From contig NZ_FPKU01000001.1 in the NCBI RefSeq assembly GCF_900119845.1, positions 839,528 through 903,527 on the forward strand: a DNA stretch of 64,000 bases. Reading direction: 5' to 3'. The notes beneath the pieces were generated by a model that saw only the letters and a list, made by a program, of their open reading frames with translations, was not told the DNA's origin and made no database searches. This DNA comes from Devosia enhydra. GTDB lineage: Bacteria; Pseudomonadota; Alphaproteobacteria; Rhizobiales; Devosiaceae. This document shows positions 31,840-43,737 of this stretch, piece after piece. Made by a program: the position numbers and the translations under genes. Position 1 is the stretch's first letter; each line of letters begins with the position of its first letter.

Positions 31840-31868
31840 TTTATAGGTGTTCCAGTTCTGTTCTGCAA
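31840..31868 (-). promoter_or_regulatory. lexA promoter
   Basis: On the minus strand TTGCAG (-35, 31868-31863), exactly 17 bases, TATAAA (-10, 31845-31840); start expected near 31833. One SOS box fills the spacer and a second overlaps the start point. Confidence 0.7.
31849..31863 (+). promoter_or_regulatory. SOS box 2 (LexA operator)
   Basis: GTTC-CAGTTCT-GTTC on the plus strand; opposite orientation to box 1, centre 25 bp away. It lies inside the -35/-10 spacer of the lexA promoter. A third GTTC is nested inside it. Confidence 0.75.
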
Positions 31869-31877
31869 CCGATGATC

Positions 31878-32245
31878 TTATCCTTCGTCAAGAAGAACGA
31901 AGCGCCGGGCCACCATATGGTGCGAAAGGCTGCGGGCCGGCACGCGCCCCGGCACCAGCATGTCGGCAAGGCCGGCGCTGTCGGGCAGCAGGGAGGCATC
32001 GACCAGAACCGTGGAAAAGCCTGGCCGCAGGCCCATTCTTGCTTCCTCCACGAGGCTCCAGAGCCGGCTGCGCAGGTCGAGCGCGGCCTCGCAGGCCGGA
32101 CAGGCCGCGCCGCCCTCATGCGCATGCGGGGCGGAAAGCCTGAGTACGGCGACGCCGGGCCCGCCCACCAGTGCCGGCCCGCCATCGACGATCTTGACGC
32201 CGATTCGCTGCGGCAGTCCGTCGCCGCGTTCGGCTCGGAGCGGGC

Positions 32246-32249
<4 letters not shown>
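31878..32249 (-). CDS. Small uncharacterised protein translationally coupled to metH
   Basis: 123 aa if started at TTG 32249, which overlaps the metH stop as TTGA; 4-base overlaps are the normal coupling style here, so this start is favoured. I do not recognise the family with confidence. A His-rich turn (SAPHAHEGG) is followed by CPAC and a segment reading [18 protein letters not shown], then [19 protein letters not shown]. This pattern is weakly reminiscent of the Cys motif and following helix of CobW-type metal chaperone GTPases, but no P-loop is present. It could be a small metal-binding accessory of cobalamin-dependent MetH; that is speculation. The gene ends 10 bases from the lexA promoter. 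Confidence 0.6.
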
Positions 32250-36001
<3,752 letters not shown>

Positions 36002-36044
36002 GGCAAGGTCCTCGGCTAGCCGCGCCATCACGCGGCATACTCGC

Positions 36045-36066
36045 CATATAAAGATATCTTTATATG
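36045..36066 (-). promoter_or_regulatory. Perfect 22-bp palindromic operator at the metH promoter
   Basis: Half-site CATATAAAGAT (36045-36055) followed immediately by its exact reverse complement (36056-36066). Very AT-rich in a GC-rich region, 43 bases upstream of the chosen metH start. Its shape fits operators of ArsR-type regulators of methionine and S-adenosylhomocysteine metabolism (SahR-like) described in Proteobacteria. The regulator gene is not in the window. Confidence 0.75.
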
Positions 36067-36130
36067 ATTACCAGCCCCGACCTTGGGCGGAGCCTTGCCT
36101 GGTGGGCGACTATCCGCGCCCCCCTGAGAA

Positions 36131-36171
36131 CCTCATGCTGAGGAGCGCAAAGGCGCGTCTCGAAGCACAAG
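36131..36171 (+). repeat. Palindromic repeat family A, copy 1
   Basis: CCTCATGCTGAGGAGCGC ... GCGTCTCGAAGCACAAG. An imperfect palindrome related to the copies at 36258, 36367, 45388 and 50448; this copy has the GCTGAGGAG variant. Confidence 0.7.
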
Positions 36172-36257
36172 TGTCGGGCGCGCCCCACCTGTCATCCAAG
36201 CAGAGAACAGCGAGGGCAGGGCAAGACAATCTAGCCACTTCGATACCGCGCCATGCA

Positions 36258-36299
36258 CTCGTGCTTCGAGACGCGGCTCCGCCGCTCCTCAGCATGAGG
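36258..36299 (-). repeat. Palindromic repeat family A, copy 2 (inverted)
   Basis: CTCGTGCTTCGAGACGCG ... GCTCCTCAGCATGAGG, the reverse orientation of copies 1 and 3, which flank it. The three together could form larger secondary structures. Confidence 0.7.
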
Positions 36300-36366
36300 G
36301 CGGATAGAGGGTGCCAACTGAATGAAAGTTGAGTCGCTTTCAGCCTACCCGCGACCTCCCTGAGAA

Positions 36367-36410
36367 CCTCATGCTGAGGAGCGCCTAAAGGCGCGTCTCG
36401 AAGCACGAGG
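36367..36410 (+). repeat. Palindromic repeat family A, copy 3
   Basis: CCTCATGCTGAGGAGCGCC ... GGCGCGTCTCGAAGCACGAGG, nearly identical to copy 1, including the preceding CCCTGAGAA. Confidence 0.75.
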
Positions 36411-36490
36411 TTCGGGCGCCACCGCTGTCGTTCAGGTGCCACGAACTGACACCAAAGAAGGTGTCCGCACACAGCCCCGCCACAACCACG

Positions 36491-36520
36491 GCGTCATTCC
36501 GGCGAATGCCGGAAGCCAGT
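36491..36520 (+). repeat. Repeat family C, copy 1
   Basis: GCGTCATTCCGGCGAATGCC then GGAAGCC: the common proteobacterial intergenic palindrome of the type GTCATTCC-GCGAAxGC-GGAA. A second copy with the same ATGCCGGAA core lies at 37251. Confidence 0.65.
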
Positions 36521-36727
36521 TTCGAATTGCGCCACCGCAGACAGAGGTCCCTGTTTCCACAGGACGACGGGGAGGGCATCCGTGGCACCGACCCGCCCAG
36601 GCCCGCGTGCCAGTCCTCCTAAAGCAGGAGCCTCCTTCACACCAACCACACCCGCAACCGACCCCCGGCAAGACCATCCAAGCGACCATAGCAGTCGGCC
36701 CGAAAGCGACAGCGAGATCCACACGCC

Positions 36728-36946
36728 TCACGACGCCTTTTCGATTTCGGAATGGCTCTTGAGCACCCGGTCGCCATCCTCCTGCGTGATGAGATAAGCC
36801 GGCTCGTCCTGGCTGGCCTTGCGGGTGATCTCCTTGCCCTTGATCGTGCGCGTCACGTCATCGGTGAAGCTCTCGTCGATCTTGCCCCGGGCCGTACCTT
36901 TGCCCCAGCTCCAGCTGACTTCGGTGCCTTTGCGATAGGTCGTCAT
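36728..36946 (-). CDS. DUF2945 (hypervirulence-associated, Tudor-like) small protein
   Basis: 72 aa. The sequence MTTYRKGTEVSWSWGKGTAR, then G-KI, a central TRTIKGKEITRKASQDEPAYLI and the ending VLKSHSEIEK match the DUF2945 family: small basic SH3/Tudor-like proteins of unknown role found singly in many bacteria. GAGGAG 7 bases before the ATG supports this start; a far longer in-frame opening upstream consists of repeat sequence and is not coding. Isolated between two gene-poor stretches, without operon partners. Confidence 0.85.
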   Translation of the reverse strand: MTTYRKGTEVSWSWGKGTARGKIDESFTDDVTRTIKGKEITRKASQDEPAYLITQEDGDRVLKSHSEIEKAS

Positions 36947-37595
36947 CGTCGAACTCCTCGAACCATCCGCCCGATCAATGCCGCCGTGAACCACGCCGTT
37001 CCCAGCTCGAGATGATGTGTCGGCAGACCTGTCCGTGATGCCGGCGGATCGGAGTCCCGACGCAAGTGGCGCCCGAAACCTCAGATGGCCATCCGTAGCC
37101 GCGGCGCCTCCGTGTTCAAAAGCCCGCCGGCGCACCGGCGCGGCGATACGGACGCTGCAATTCCCGAGCACACCGTGCGCCTCCAGAGCACCCAAGACAC
37201 CATACCCAAGCTGCGACGCCACGCTGGCGCACCCGTGCCGCCACACCCACGGCGTCATTCCGGCGGATGCCGGAATCCGGTTTCCCTTCCAAGTCCGCCA
37301 ATCGCCATCCGCGCATCCCACGGGCGACCAACCACCCAACGCCACCGGCATCCATCCTCCCACGGGGCAGGCCCAGCACCATCAGAGGCGAGGGCACCAC
37401 CCAAACCAACCTCCAACGCACCAGCCGACGGCCAAACCCGCCCCCAGCCAACCCACGTAGCCATTCGCATAAGATATATTATGGAACTATCCGATGCGGT
37501 AAACCCGCCGCGATACCACCATTCCGCCGATCCGCTTGCCGATCCCCGGGCCGCCTGATAGCCCGTCGTCAGTCCGCACCGAGGTCTCATTCGCC
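36947..37595. other. Gene-poor region between DUF2945 and GNAT genes
   Basis: About 650 bp. I see no credible gene in either strand. It contains one family C repeat near 37251 and a short AT-rich patch (about 37468-37495, CATAAGATATATTATGG) that could hold the promoter of the GNAT gene. Confidence 0.6.
37251..37283 (+). repeat. Repeat family C, copy 2
   Basis: GGCGTCATTCCGGCGGATGC followed by CGGAATCCGG; same core as the copy at 36491. The reverse strand reads IPASAGMTP in one frame, the usual translation of this repeat, which explains the false open frame here. Confidence 0.7.
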
Positions 37596-38018
37596 ATGCA
37601 GATTAGTCTTACCGACGCCCCCGAGGATAAAATCCTCAAGGCCATCGCCGATGGGCTCACCGCGTTCAACGAGGAGGATGTCGGTCCGTCCGCGCGCCGG
37701 CCGCTCGTCGTGTCCATCACCGATGATGATGGCACGATCCTCGGCGGCATGTCGGGCTACACCGCCTGGGGCTGGCTCTACATCCAGTGGCTGTGGCTCG
37801 ATCAGAGCCTGCGCGGCCAGAAGCTCGCCGGCCGCATCCTGCAGATGGCCGAGGCCGAAGCGGTCAAGCGCGGTTGCCAGGCGGCCTTCATCGATACCTT
37901 CAACCCCATCGCGCTCAAGGCCTATCAGCGCCAGGGCTACGAAATCTTCGGCGAGCTGCCCGAGTTTCCCAAGGGCCGCACCCGCACCTTCCTCAAGAAG
38001 TTCCTGCCGCCCGCCTGA
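37596..38018 (+). CDS. GNAT family N-acetyltransferase
   Basis: 140 aa. Acetyl-CoA pyrophosphate loop in LRGQKLAGRILQMAEAEA, preceded by the beta-4 strand WLYIQWLWLDQS and followed by AAFIDTFNPIALKAYQRQGY, a typical GNAT C-terminal half. Substrate unknown; the family acetylates small molecules or protein N-termini. Start MQISLTDAP preferred, with GAGG at 37581-37584; a longer in-frame start at 37536 has no ribosome site. Stands alone, convergent with the EamA transporter across 26 bp. Confidence 0.88.
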   Translation: MQISLTDAPEDKILKAIADGLTAFNEEDVGPSARRPLVVSITDDDGTILGGMSGYTAWGWLYIQWLWLDQSLRGQKLAGRILQMAEAEAVKRGCQAAFIDTFNPIALKAYQRQGYEIFGELPEFPKGRTRTFLKKFLPPA

Positions 38019-38044
38019 TGGAAATCCGCAACGGCTGTCGCTGA

Positions 38045-38938
38045 CTAGCCTCTGGCGCCGCGCAGGCCCACCACGCAGGCCGCGATGATGATCGCGCCGC
38101 CGATCCACAGGGTCAGGCCCGGCACCTCACCGAAAAACACATAGCCGAACATCGCCGCCCAGAGCAGCGCCGTGTAGTCTACGAGCGCAAACAGCGAGGC
38201 CGGGATCATCTTGAGCGCAACGACAAACAGCAGATAGCCCGCCGTGCCCAGCACCCCGAGCGCCACCACCATCAGCCATTCGACGCCCTGCGGCATCACG
38301 AAGCCCGTCGCCATCGTCGCCGGCAGCGCAGCGGCCGCCACCATCATGGCCTGCGCAAAGGTGATCGCCGTGGCCGGCTCATCGGAGGCCTGCACCTTGA
38401 GCAGCACGATGCCGCCAGCATAAAACAATGGCGCCGCAAACGCCGCCGCCCACGCCAGCCAGCTGGTAGTCCCGCCGAGCCCAGCCTCGCTGTTGCCGAG
38501 CACGATCACCACCGATCCCACCAGCGCCATGGCCACGGCCGTCATCACCGCGCCCGTGATTGTCTCGCGCAGGAAAATCGCGCTCAGAACCCCGACATAG
38601 ACCGGGCCGGTCATGGCGAGCGCCGTGGTCAGCGCGAGCGGCAATCCGCTCAGCGCGTAAAAGAACGACATCGCCGTGAGGCCCACCAGCACGGCGCGCG
38701 CGGCGTGGCGCCACAGCAGCTCCCGGCGCGGCCAGGCCTTGCGGAACGCGAGGATATAGATGCCGAGGATGACGCCCGTGCCGCCAAAGCGGAAGAACAC
38801 GAGTTCCGCCGTGGGTATCGTCGGGGCCAGCGCCTTTACCACCACGTCGAGCAGCGTGAAGGCGGCCATGCCGAGCGCCGCGAGCCCCAGCGCCCGTGGC
38901 GCTGCGGCAGCCGGCCGAACCGTGGGTTTGGCGCTCAC
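38045..38938 (-). CDS. EamA family (drug/metabolite) transporter
   Basis: 297 aa with ten hydrophobic segments in two five-helix EamA repeats; the first ends with [21 protein letters not shown] and the second with [16 protein letters not shown]. Substrate unknown; the superfamily exports amino acids, nucleotides and metabolites. GTG start overlaps the anmK stop by 4 bases, so it is co-translated with the anhydro-MurNAc kinase. That suggests a role around cell-wall sugars or peptides, for example overflow export. A longer open frame upstream lies inside anmK and is rejected. Confidence 0.88.
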   Translation of the reverse strand: MSAKPTVRPAAAAPRALGLAALGMAAFTLLDVVVKALAPTIPTAELVFFRFGGTGVILGIYILAFRKAWPRRELLWRHAARAVLVGLTAMSFFYALSGLPLALTTALAMTGPVYVGVLSAIFLRETITGAVMTAVAMALVGSVVIVLGNSEAGLGGTTSWLAWAAAFAAPLFYAGGIVLLKVQASDEPATAITFAQAMMVAAAALPATMATGFVMPQGVEWLMVVALGVLGTAGYLLFVVALKMIPASLFALVDYTALLWAAMFGYVFFGEVPGLTLWIGGAIIIAACVVGLRGARG

Positions 38939-40050
38939 CCCGCCACCTTGCCGCCGGTCATCGGGGTCTTGACCCCGGTGGTGGTCGGAAAGCTGATCGG
39001 CAGATCGCGCAGACGCCGCACCGCCAGCAGCGCAAAGCACTCCGCCTCGATGGCATCGCCGCGCCAGCCCACCGCCTCGGCCGGAATGGCCTTTACACCC
39101 GCGCGCTGGGGCAGCAATGCCATGATCGCCGGATTGCGCCGCCCGCCGCCGCACACGATCAGCCGGTCCGGCCGGCGCGGCAGCAGGTCGAGCGCCTTGC
39201 CCACGGCGGCGCAGGTGAAGGCGGTCAGCGTCGCGGCACCGTCCGTGTCAGTCAGCCCCTCGGCCATCGCGGCCGAAAAATCGAACCGGTCGAGGGATTT
39301 GGGGAATGGCGCGGTCATGTAGCGATGCTCGAGCAGCCGTGCCAGCCGCTCTTCGTCCACCGTGCCGGCGAGCGCCAAACGACCATCGCGGTCCATTTCA
39401 CCCAGGGCGCGCTCGCGCACGAAATCATTGATCGGGGCGTTGGCCGGGCCGGTGTCGAAGGCGATCACGGCGTCGGCGCCATCCCACCAGGTGATGTTGG
39501 CCACCCCGCCCAGATTGAGAACCGCCGTGTCGCCAGTCGTGCCCAGGGCGCGCAGCAGCGCCGCGTGATAGCTCGCTGAGAGCGGAGCGCCCTGCCCGCC
39601 CGATCGCACGTCGGCGGTGCGGAAATCATAGACCACTTTGGTGCCCAGCATCTCGGCCATCAGCGCGCCGTCGCCGAGCTGGCGGGTGTCGCCGATACGC
39701 GTTGCCGTCGGCGCGCGATGCAGCACCGTCTGCCCGTGAAACCCCACGGCGCCGATCTCGCTCATCCGCAGCCCGTTCGATTCCACCAGCGCCCGCACCG
39801 CCTTGGCCTGCGCCCGGGTCAGCGCCGCCTCGGCATCGGCAAATATCGCCGGCTCGGGCCCCTCGAAGTTCCAGGCGCGCGCCGCAGCCACGGTGTCCAC
39901 CAGCAGCGCCCGCACATCCTCGCCATAAGGCGCCAGCGTCCACGGGCCGAATTCGGTCACCGTCACGCCGTCGGTCTTGAGCATGGCGACGTCGATATTG
40001 CCGTCCAGCACGGTGCCGGTCATCAGCCCGACTGCCCAGATGGGTTCCAC
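38935..40050 (-). CDS. anmK: Anhydro-N-acetylmuramic acid kinase
   Basis: 371 aa ASKHA-fold kinase that opens 1,6-anhydro-MurNAc and yields MurNAc 6-phosphate, a core step of peptidoglycan recycling. Nucleotide loop [15 protein letters not shown] (classical form GLMSGTSLDG; the T and V changes are seen here), [13 protein letters not shown], catalytic Asp in [13 protein letters not shown], and the [10 protein letters not shown] block. GTG start with GGGAGG 6 bases upstream. Coupled to the EamA gene; 41 bp from a serine hydrolase on the same strand. MurQ and NagZ are not in the window. Confidence 0.95.
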   Translation of the reverse strand: MEPIWAVGLMTGTVLDGNIDVAMLKTDGVTVTEFGPWTLAPYGEDVRALLVDTVAAARAWNFEGPEPAIFADAEAALTRAQAKAVRALVESNGLRMSEIGAVGFHGQTVLHRAPTATRIGDTRQLGDGALMAEMLGTKVVYDFRTADVRSGGQGAPLSASYHAALLRALGTTGDTAVLNLGGVANITWWDGADAVIAFDTGPANAPINDFVRERALGEMDRDGRLALAGTVDEERLARLLEHRYMTAPFPKSLDRFDFSAAMAEGLTDTDGAATLTAFTCAAVGKALDLLPRRPDRLIVCGGGRRNPAIMALLPQRAGVKAIPAEAVGWRGDAIEAECFALLAVRRLRDLPISFPTTTGVKTPMTGGKVAG

Positions 40051-40091
40051 CCGTTCCTCCCTCGCGGCCGTTTCGGCCGTTATGATCAGGC

Positions 40092-41114
40092 CTAGCGCAG
40101 GGCCTCGCCGATGATGGTGCCCACGGCTGGCCGTAGCGCAAAGATGCCGCTGTCGAAATGCCGGCTCGGATGCACGCGGTTGGTCAGAAGCGTCCAGGCC
40201 AGCCCGGCCTCAAAATCGATCCACAGCCCCGTGCCGGTGAAGCCGGTGTGGCCGATGGTTGCAACCGAACAGCTCGTGCCGCCCGACCAGCCCATATAGG
40301 GGTGCTCCCAGCCATGGGTGCGCCGCGCGGAGATCGGGGTGCGCATCAGGCGAATGGCGTTGGCCGAAGCCCTCTGCCCGTCGAGCAGCCCCTGCGCAAA
40401 ATCGAGCACGCCTGCCGCCGTTCCGAAGAGCCCGGCATGGCCCGAGCCTTGGAGCGCATAGCAGTTCTCGTCATGCACCTCGCCCACCATAACCCTGCCG
40501 CGCCAGGCGCAATATTCGGTGGCGGCGGTGTCGCCCGGCTCGGGGCGCCACGAGAAGCCGGTTTCGAGCGGAAAGTCGCGGATCATCCGGCCTTCCAGCC
40601 GTTCCAGCGCGATGCCGAGCAGGATGAAATTGATGTCCGAATAGGCCGGCATGCCCTGCCGCCACTCGCGTTGCAGCACGAAGGCGCGCAGCGTCGCGGG
40701 GTCCTGCCCATAGGTATAGAGCGGCTCGACGGCGGGAAACGGCGTCTGGTGCCCCAGGCACTGCCGGAACGTCACCTGCCGTTCCCAGCAATCGGGATGA
40801 TACTGGCGAAAGTCCGGAATCACGCTGGTGATCGGCGCATCGAGATCGATCCGCCCGGCATCGACCTGCGCGAGAATGCGCGTCGTCGTGAAGATCACCT
40901 TGCTCATCGAGGCGAGGTCAAACCACGTGCCTTCGCTCATCGGCCGGCTCTCGGGCACGATTTGCGCGCGCCCGGCATGACGTAGCACCCGCTGCCCATC
41001 GGCCGTCACGAGCCCGAGCACCCCACCCGGTATCCGCCCCGAGGCTATCGCGTCGGCCACGGGCGCAAATGCAAGGTCTGCGATGCTGTCGAGGGTTTTC
41101 TCAGTGGCTGTCAT
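40092..41114 (-). CDS. Beta-lactamase-fold serine hydrolase, candidate cytosolic amidase or peptidase
   Basis: 340 aa, class C beta-lactamase/PBP fold. Catalytic S69-x-x-K72 (SMSK), Y158-S-D in the second motif and H289-T-G in the third. [10 protein letters not shown] and [10 protein letters not shown] are the C-terminal pattern of the YbbE/AmiE-like branch, which in Bacillus includes a MurNAc-L-alanine amidase. No signal peptide, so it should act in the cytosol. With anmK downstream and a peptide ABC transporter beside it, cleavage of imported muropeptides is a plausible role; an esterase role is the main alternative. First gene after a 534-bp repeat island. Confidence 0.82.
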   Translation of the reverse strand: MTATEKTLDSIADLAFAPVADAIASGRIPGGVLGLVTADGQRVLRHAGRAQIVPESRPMSEGTWFDLASMSKVIFTTTRILAQVDAGRIDLDAPITSVIPDFRQYHPDCWERQVTFRQCLGHQTPFPAVEPLYTYGQDPATLRAFVLQREWRQGMPAYSDINFILLGIALERLEGRMIRDFPLETGFSWRPEPGDTAATEYCAWRGRVMVGEVHDENCYALQGSGHAGLFGTAAGVLDFAQGLLDGQRASANAIRLMRTPISARRTHGWEHPYMGWSGGTSCSVATIGHTGFTGTGLWIDFEAGLAWTLLTNRVHPSRHFDSGIFALRPAVGTIIGEALR

Positions 41115-41156
41115 GCTGATCTTTTGTTGTCGTCACTTCCATCCGTATCCCGGGCA

Positions 41157-41276
41157 AAGGCCCCCTCACCCGGCGCTACCGCGCCGACCTCTCCCCCAAA
41201 GGGAGAGGTGAAGAGCGCCCCACTTAACCTCTCCCTTCGGGGGAGAGGTCGGCCGAAGGACGGGTGAGGGGGCCTT
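41157..41276. repeat. Palindromic repeat family B, copy 1 (complete, 120 bp)
   Basis: Outer inverted repeat AAGGCCCCCTCACCCG (41157-41172) and CGGGTGAGGGGGCCTT (41261-41276). Inside, ACCTCTCCC-CCAAAGGGAGAGGT and ACCTCTCCCTTCGGGGGAGAGGT are themselves hairpins, giving a cruciform-like nested structure. Confidence 0.85.
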
Positions 41277-41359
41277 GCCGCTTGCGCTGACCGCCGCAAT
41301 TGCGCACCCCAAACCCAAAATTCCGCAGCCAGAAATCACCATATCCACCGCTCGCCACC

Positions 41360-41614
41360 AAGGCCCCCTCACCCGCGACTACGTCGCGACCTCTCCCCCA
41401 GAGGGAGAGGTGAATCGGTCCCACTACCACATCCGTTCTTTACCTCTCCCTTCGGGGGAGAGGTCTGCCAATTCCGGGCCAAGGCCCCCTCACCCGCGAC
41501 TGCGTCGCGACCTCTGCCTCAGAGGGAGAGGTGAATCGGTCCCACTACCCCATCCGTTCTTTACCTCTCCCTTCGGGGGAGAGGTCGGCCGAAGGCCGGG
41601 TGAGGGGGCCTTGC
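41360..41614. repeat. Palindromic repeat family B, tandem copies 2 and 3
   Basis: Two units with a 121-bp period, each beginning AAGGCCCCCTCACCCGCGACT (20-base core) and carrying GGTGAATCGGTCCCACTACC. They are near-identical and differ at scattered positions; the second ends with the outer arm CGGGTGAGGGGGCCTT, the first lacks it. Confidence 0.85.
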
Positions 41615-41648
41615 CGCCTGCGCTGAACCTAGCCATCCACCCCACCCA

Positions 41649-42611
41649 TCACGCCGCCTCATACAAATGGCACGCCACATCGGCCACGCCGCCCTCGCGC
41701 CGCACAAGCGCCGGGCGGTCGGCGCTGCACACCGGCATCGCCATCGGGCACCGTGTATGGAAGGCACAGCCGGTGGGTGGGTTCGCGGGATCGGGCAATT
41801 CACCCTTGAGCACGGTGCGTTGGCGCGCCCTGCCCTCGCCCGGCCGCGGAATGGCCGAAAGCAGCGCCTGCGTATAGGGGTGGCGCGGGCTTTCCATGAT
41901 CGCCTCGGCCGGCCCGATCTCGACGATCCGGCCCAGATACATCACCGCGATGCGGTCCGAAACGTGCCGGATCACCGACAGATCATGGCTGATGAAGAGG
42001 ATCGAGAGTCCGAGCCGACGCCTCAGATCGGCGATCAGGTTGATGATCTGGCTCTGGATCGACACATCGAGGGCAGACACCGCCTCATCGGCCACGATCA
42101 GCTTGGGCTCGAGCGCCAGAGCCCGGGCAATGGCAATGCGCTGCCGCTGCCCGCCTGAAAACTCATGCGGAAAGCGCTTGCCGGCATCCTCGGGCAGCCC
42201 CACCAGCCCGAGCAGTTCGGCCACCCGTGCCCGCCGGCTGTCGCTCGTGCCAATGCCATGCACCACCAGCGGTTCGCCTATGATTCCGCCCACGGTGTGG
42301 CGCGGGTTGAGCGAACCGAACGGGTCCTGGAACACGATCTGCAGGTCGCGCCGCGCCGCCTTCATGCCGCTTTTAGAGAGCGTCATGAGGTCCTTGCCAT
42401 CAAAGCGGATGGCTCCGCCGTCGGGCTCAATCAGGCGCAGCAGCGCCCGTCCCAGCGTCGATTTTCCGCAACCCGATTCGCCCACCACGCCCAGCACTTC
42501 GCCCGGCGCGATGGCAAACGACACTTCGGAAACCGCCTTCACCCGCGCGCCATTGGCGCCCGGATACGTCTTGGTCAGCCCCTCGACGGCGATCAGCGCA
42601 GTGTTGTCCAT
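41649..42611 (-). CDS. Oligopeptide ABC transporter ATP-binding protein (DppF-like)
   Basis: 320 aa. Walker A GESGCGKSTLGRAL, Q-loop IVFQDPFGSLNPR, signature FSGGQRQRIAIARAL, Walker B LIVADEAVSALD, switch His in FISHDLSVIRH. The C-terminal oligopeptide extension CAFHTRCPMAMPVC carries conserved cysteines. It works as a heterodimer with the upstream ATPase. Start MDNTALIAVE set by the one-base TGATG overlap; a longer start inside the neighbour is not used. Confidence 0.93.
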   Translation of the reverse strand: MDNTALIAVEGLTKTYPGANGARVKAVSEVSFAIAPGEVLGVVGESGCGKSTLGRALLRLIEPDGGAIRFDGKDLMTLSKSGMKAARRDLQIVFQDPFGSLNPRHTVGGIIGEPLVVHGIGTSDSRRARVAELLGLVGLPEDAGKRFPHEFSGGQRQRIAIARALALEPKLIVADEAVSALDVSIQSQIINLIADLRRRLGLSILFISHDLSVIRHVSDRIAVMYLGRIVEIGPAEAIMESPRHPYTQALLSAIPRPGEGRARQRTVLKGELPDPANPPTGCAFHTRCPMAMPVCSADRPALVRREGGVADVACHLYEAA

Positions 42612-43591
42612 CAGGGTGCCGGCCTTTCCGCCGGGTTCCAGCACCGCACCTTGTGGGCCTCGCCTTCAAGCTCCGGGAGCGTCTCGGCGCACACCCCGAT
42701 CATGGCGTGGCAGCGCGGGTGATAGGTGCAGCCCTTCGGCCGCTTGCCCGGCGGCGGCACCGTGCCGGGAATGGCCGGCAGCGCCGTTCCGGGCGGGTTC
42801 GAGGCAGGAATGGTGCGCAGCAGCGCCTCGGTATAGCGGTGCATCGGATGCGCAAAGAGCTGCTCGGCCGGCGCCTCTTCCACGATGCGCCCGCCATACA
42901 TCACCGCCACGCGGTCGCAATAGCTCGAAACCACCCCCAGATCATGGGTGATCAGCAGCACCGCCATGCCCTTTTCGCGCCGCAGATCGTCGATGAGTTC
43001 GAGGATCTGCGCCTGCACCGTCACGTCGAGCGCAGTGGTCGGCTCGTCGGCCACCAGCAGCTCGGGGTCGCAGGCGAGCGCCATCGCGATCATCACGCGC
43101 TGCCGCTGCCCGCCCGAAAGCTGGTGCGGAAACCGCTCCAGCGCTGCCTTGGGCGAGGGTATCCCCACCCGCCCCAGCAGTTCCGCCGCCCGGTCGAGCG
43201 CGTCTCTGCGGCTGACGGGGCGATGCAGCCGCACCGTCTCGGCGATCTGGTCGCCGATGGAAAAGACCGGATTGAGACTCGTCATCGGCTCCTGGAAGAT
43301 CATCGCGATCTCGTCGCCGCGCAGCGCCTCGAGCCCCTTCTCGTCGAGCCCGAGGATGTCCTTGTCCTTGAACCTGATGCTGCCGCCGGTGATCCGCATC
43401 GGCGGTTCGGCGATGAGCCGCATGATCGAGAGCGCGGTCACCGACTTGCCGCAACCGCTCTCGCCCACCAGCCCCACCATCTCGCCGGCGCCGATGGTGA
43501 GATTGACCCCCTCGAGGATCGGGCGACCATGCGCGGCGATCTCGAGGCCCTCGATGGCGAGCAGCGGCGGAAAGGAAGACGGCGTGGGCAT
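42611..43591 (-). CDS. Oligopeptide ABC transporter ATP-binding protein (DppD-like)
   Basis: 326 aa. Walker A GESGCGKSVTALSI, Q-loop MIFQEPMTSLNPV, signature LSGGQRQRVMIAMAL, Walker B LLVADEPTTALD, LITHDLGVVSSYCD; C-terminal GCTYHPRCHAMIGVC is the oligo_HPY extension. Pairs with the DppF-like protein to power import. Unusually, the two ATPase genes face away from the binding protein and permeases across a 252-bp control region, so one transporter is expressed from two divergent units. Confidence 0.93.
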   Translation of the reverse strand: MPTPSSFPPLLAIEGLEIAAHGRPILEGVNLTIGAGEMVGLVGESGCGKSVTALSIMRLIAEPPMRITGGSIRFKDKDILGLDEKGLEALRGDEIAMIFQEPMTSLNPVFSIGDQIAETVRLHRPVSRRDALDRAAELLGRVGIPSPKAALERFPHQLSGGQRQRVMIAMALACDPELLVADEPTTALDVTVQAQILELIDDLRREKGMAVLLITHDLGVVSSYCDRVAVMYGGRIVEEAPAEQLFAHPMHRYTEALLRTIPASNPPGTALPAIPGTVPPPGKRPKGCTYHPRCHAMIGVCAETLPELEGEAHKVRCWNPAERPAP

Positions 43592-43717
43592 GGTCGGTCC
43601 GGTTCGGGCTCCTCTTGATGGAGCGGGGCGGCCCGCTCCTCGATCCCCCGCATTCCGGGGGCTTTCGAGGCGCTTGCCCGAGCCGAATTTGTACCATAGC
43701 GTGAGGGTTGTCCAGAC

Positions 43718-43737
43718 TGGTATTATGATTGGTATTA
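43718..43737. promoter_or_regulatory. Direct repeats TGGTATTA in the divergent ABC transporter control region
   Basis: TGGTATTA at 43718-43725 and again at 43730-43737, 12 bases apart; TACCA at 43692-43696 is an inverted partial match. This is the most AT-rich spot of the 252-bp gap between the ATPase and binding-protein genes, and could be the site of a GntR-like or other regulator of both units. No regulator gene is adjacent. Confidence 0.45.

Larger units (their letters stand above)
36067..36727. other. Gene-poor region with palindromic repeats
   Basis: About 660 bp with no credible gene in either strand. It holds three copies of repeat family A and one of family C (listed separately); the rest is GC-rich, proline/arginine-type sequence in all frames with no conserved domain visible. 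It may be decayed coding sequence, but I see no recognisable remnant. Confidence 0.6.
41115..41648. other. Repeat island (family B) between serine hydrolase and ABC ATPase genes
   Basis: 534 bp without genes. It holds family B repeats in three units (41157-41276; 41360-41480; 41481-41614). Open frames running through it are products of the repeats. Confidence 0.8.

Noticed and set aside
36032-36110. SAM or cobalamin riboswitch upstream of metH
   Set aside because: The leader is too short and no pairing pattern beyond the 22-bp palindrome is visible; a protein operator is the simpler reading.
37005-37590. Possible genes in the gap before the GNAT gene
   Set aside because: All frames are short, Pro/Arg-rich, overlap the family C repeat, and none has a ribosome site or a recognisable domain.
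41360-41614. Tandem 121-bp repeats that might suggest a CRISPR array
   Set aside because: Only two units, each internally palindromic, with no short-repeat/unique-spacer alternation and no cas genes in the window.
41275-41877. Plus-strand open frame of about 200 codons through the repeat island
   Set aside because: Most of it translates the family B repeats and the rest is antisense to the ABC ATPase gene.
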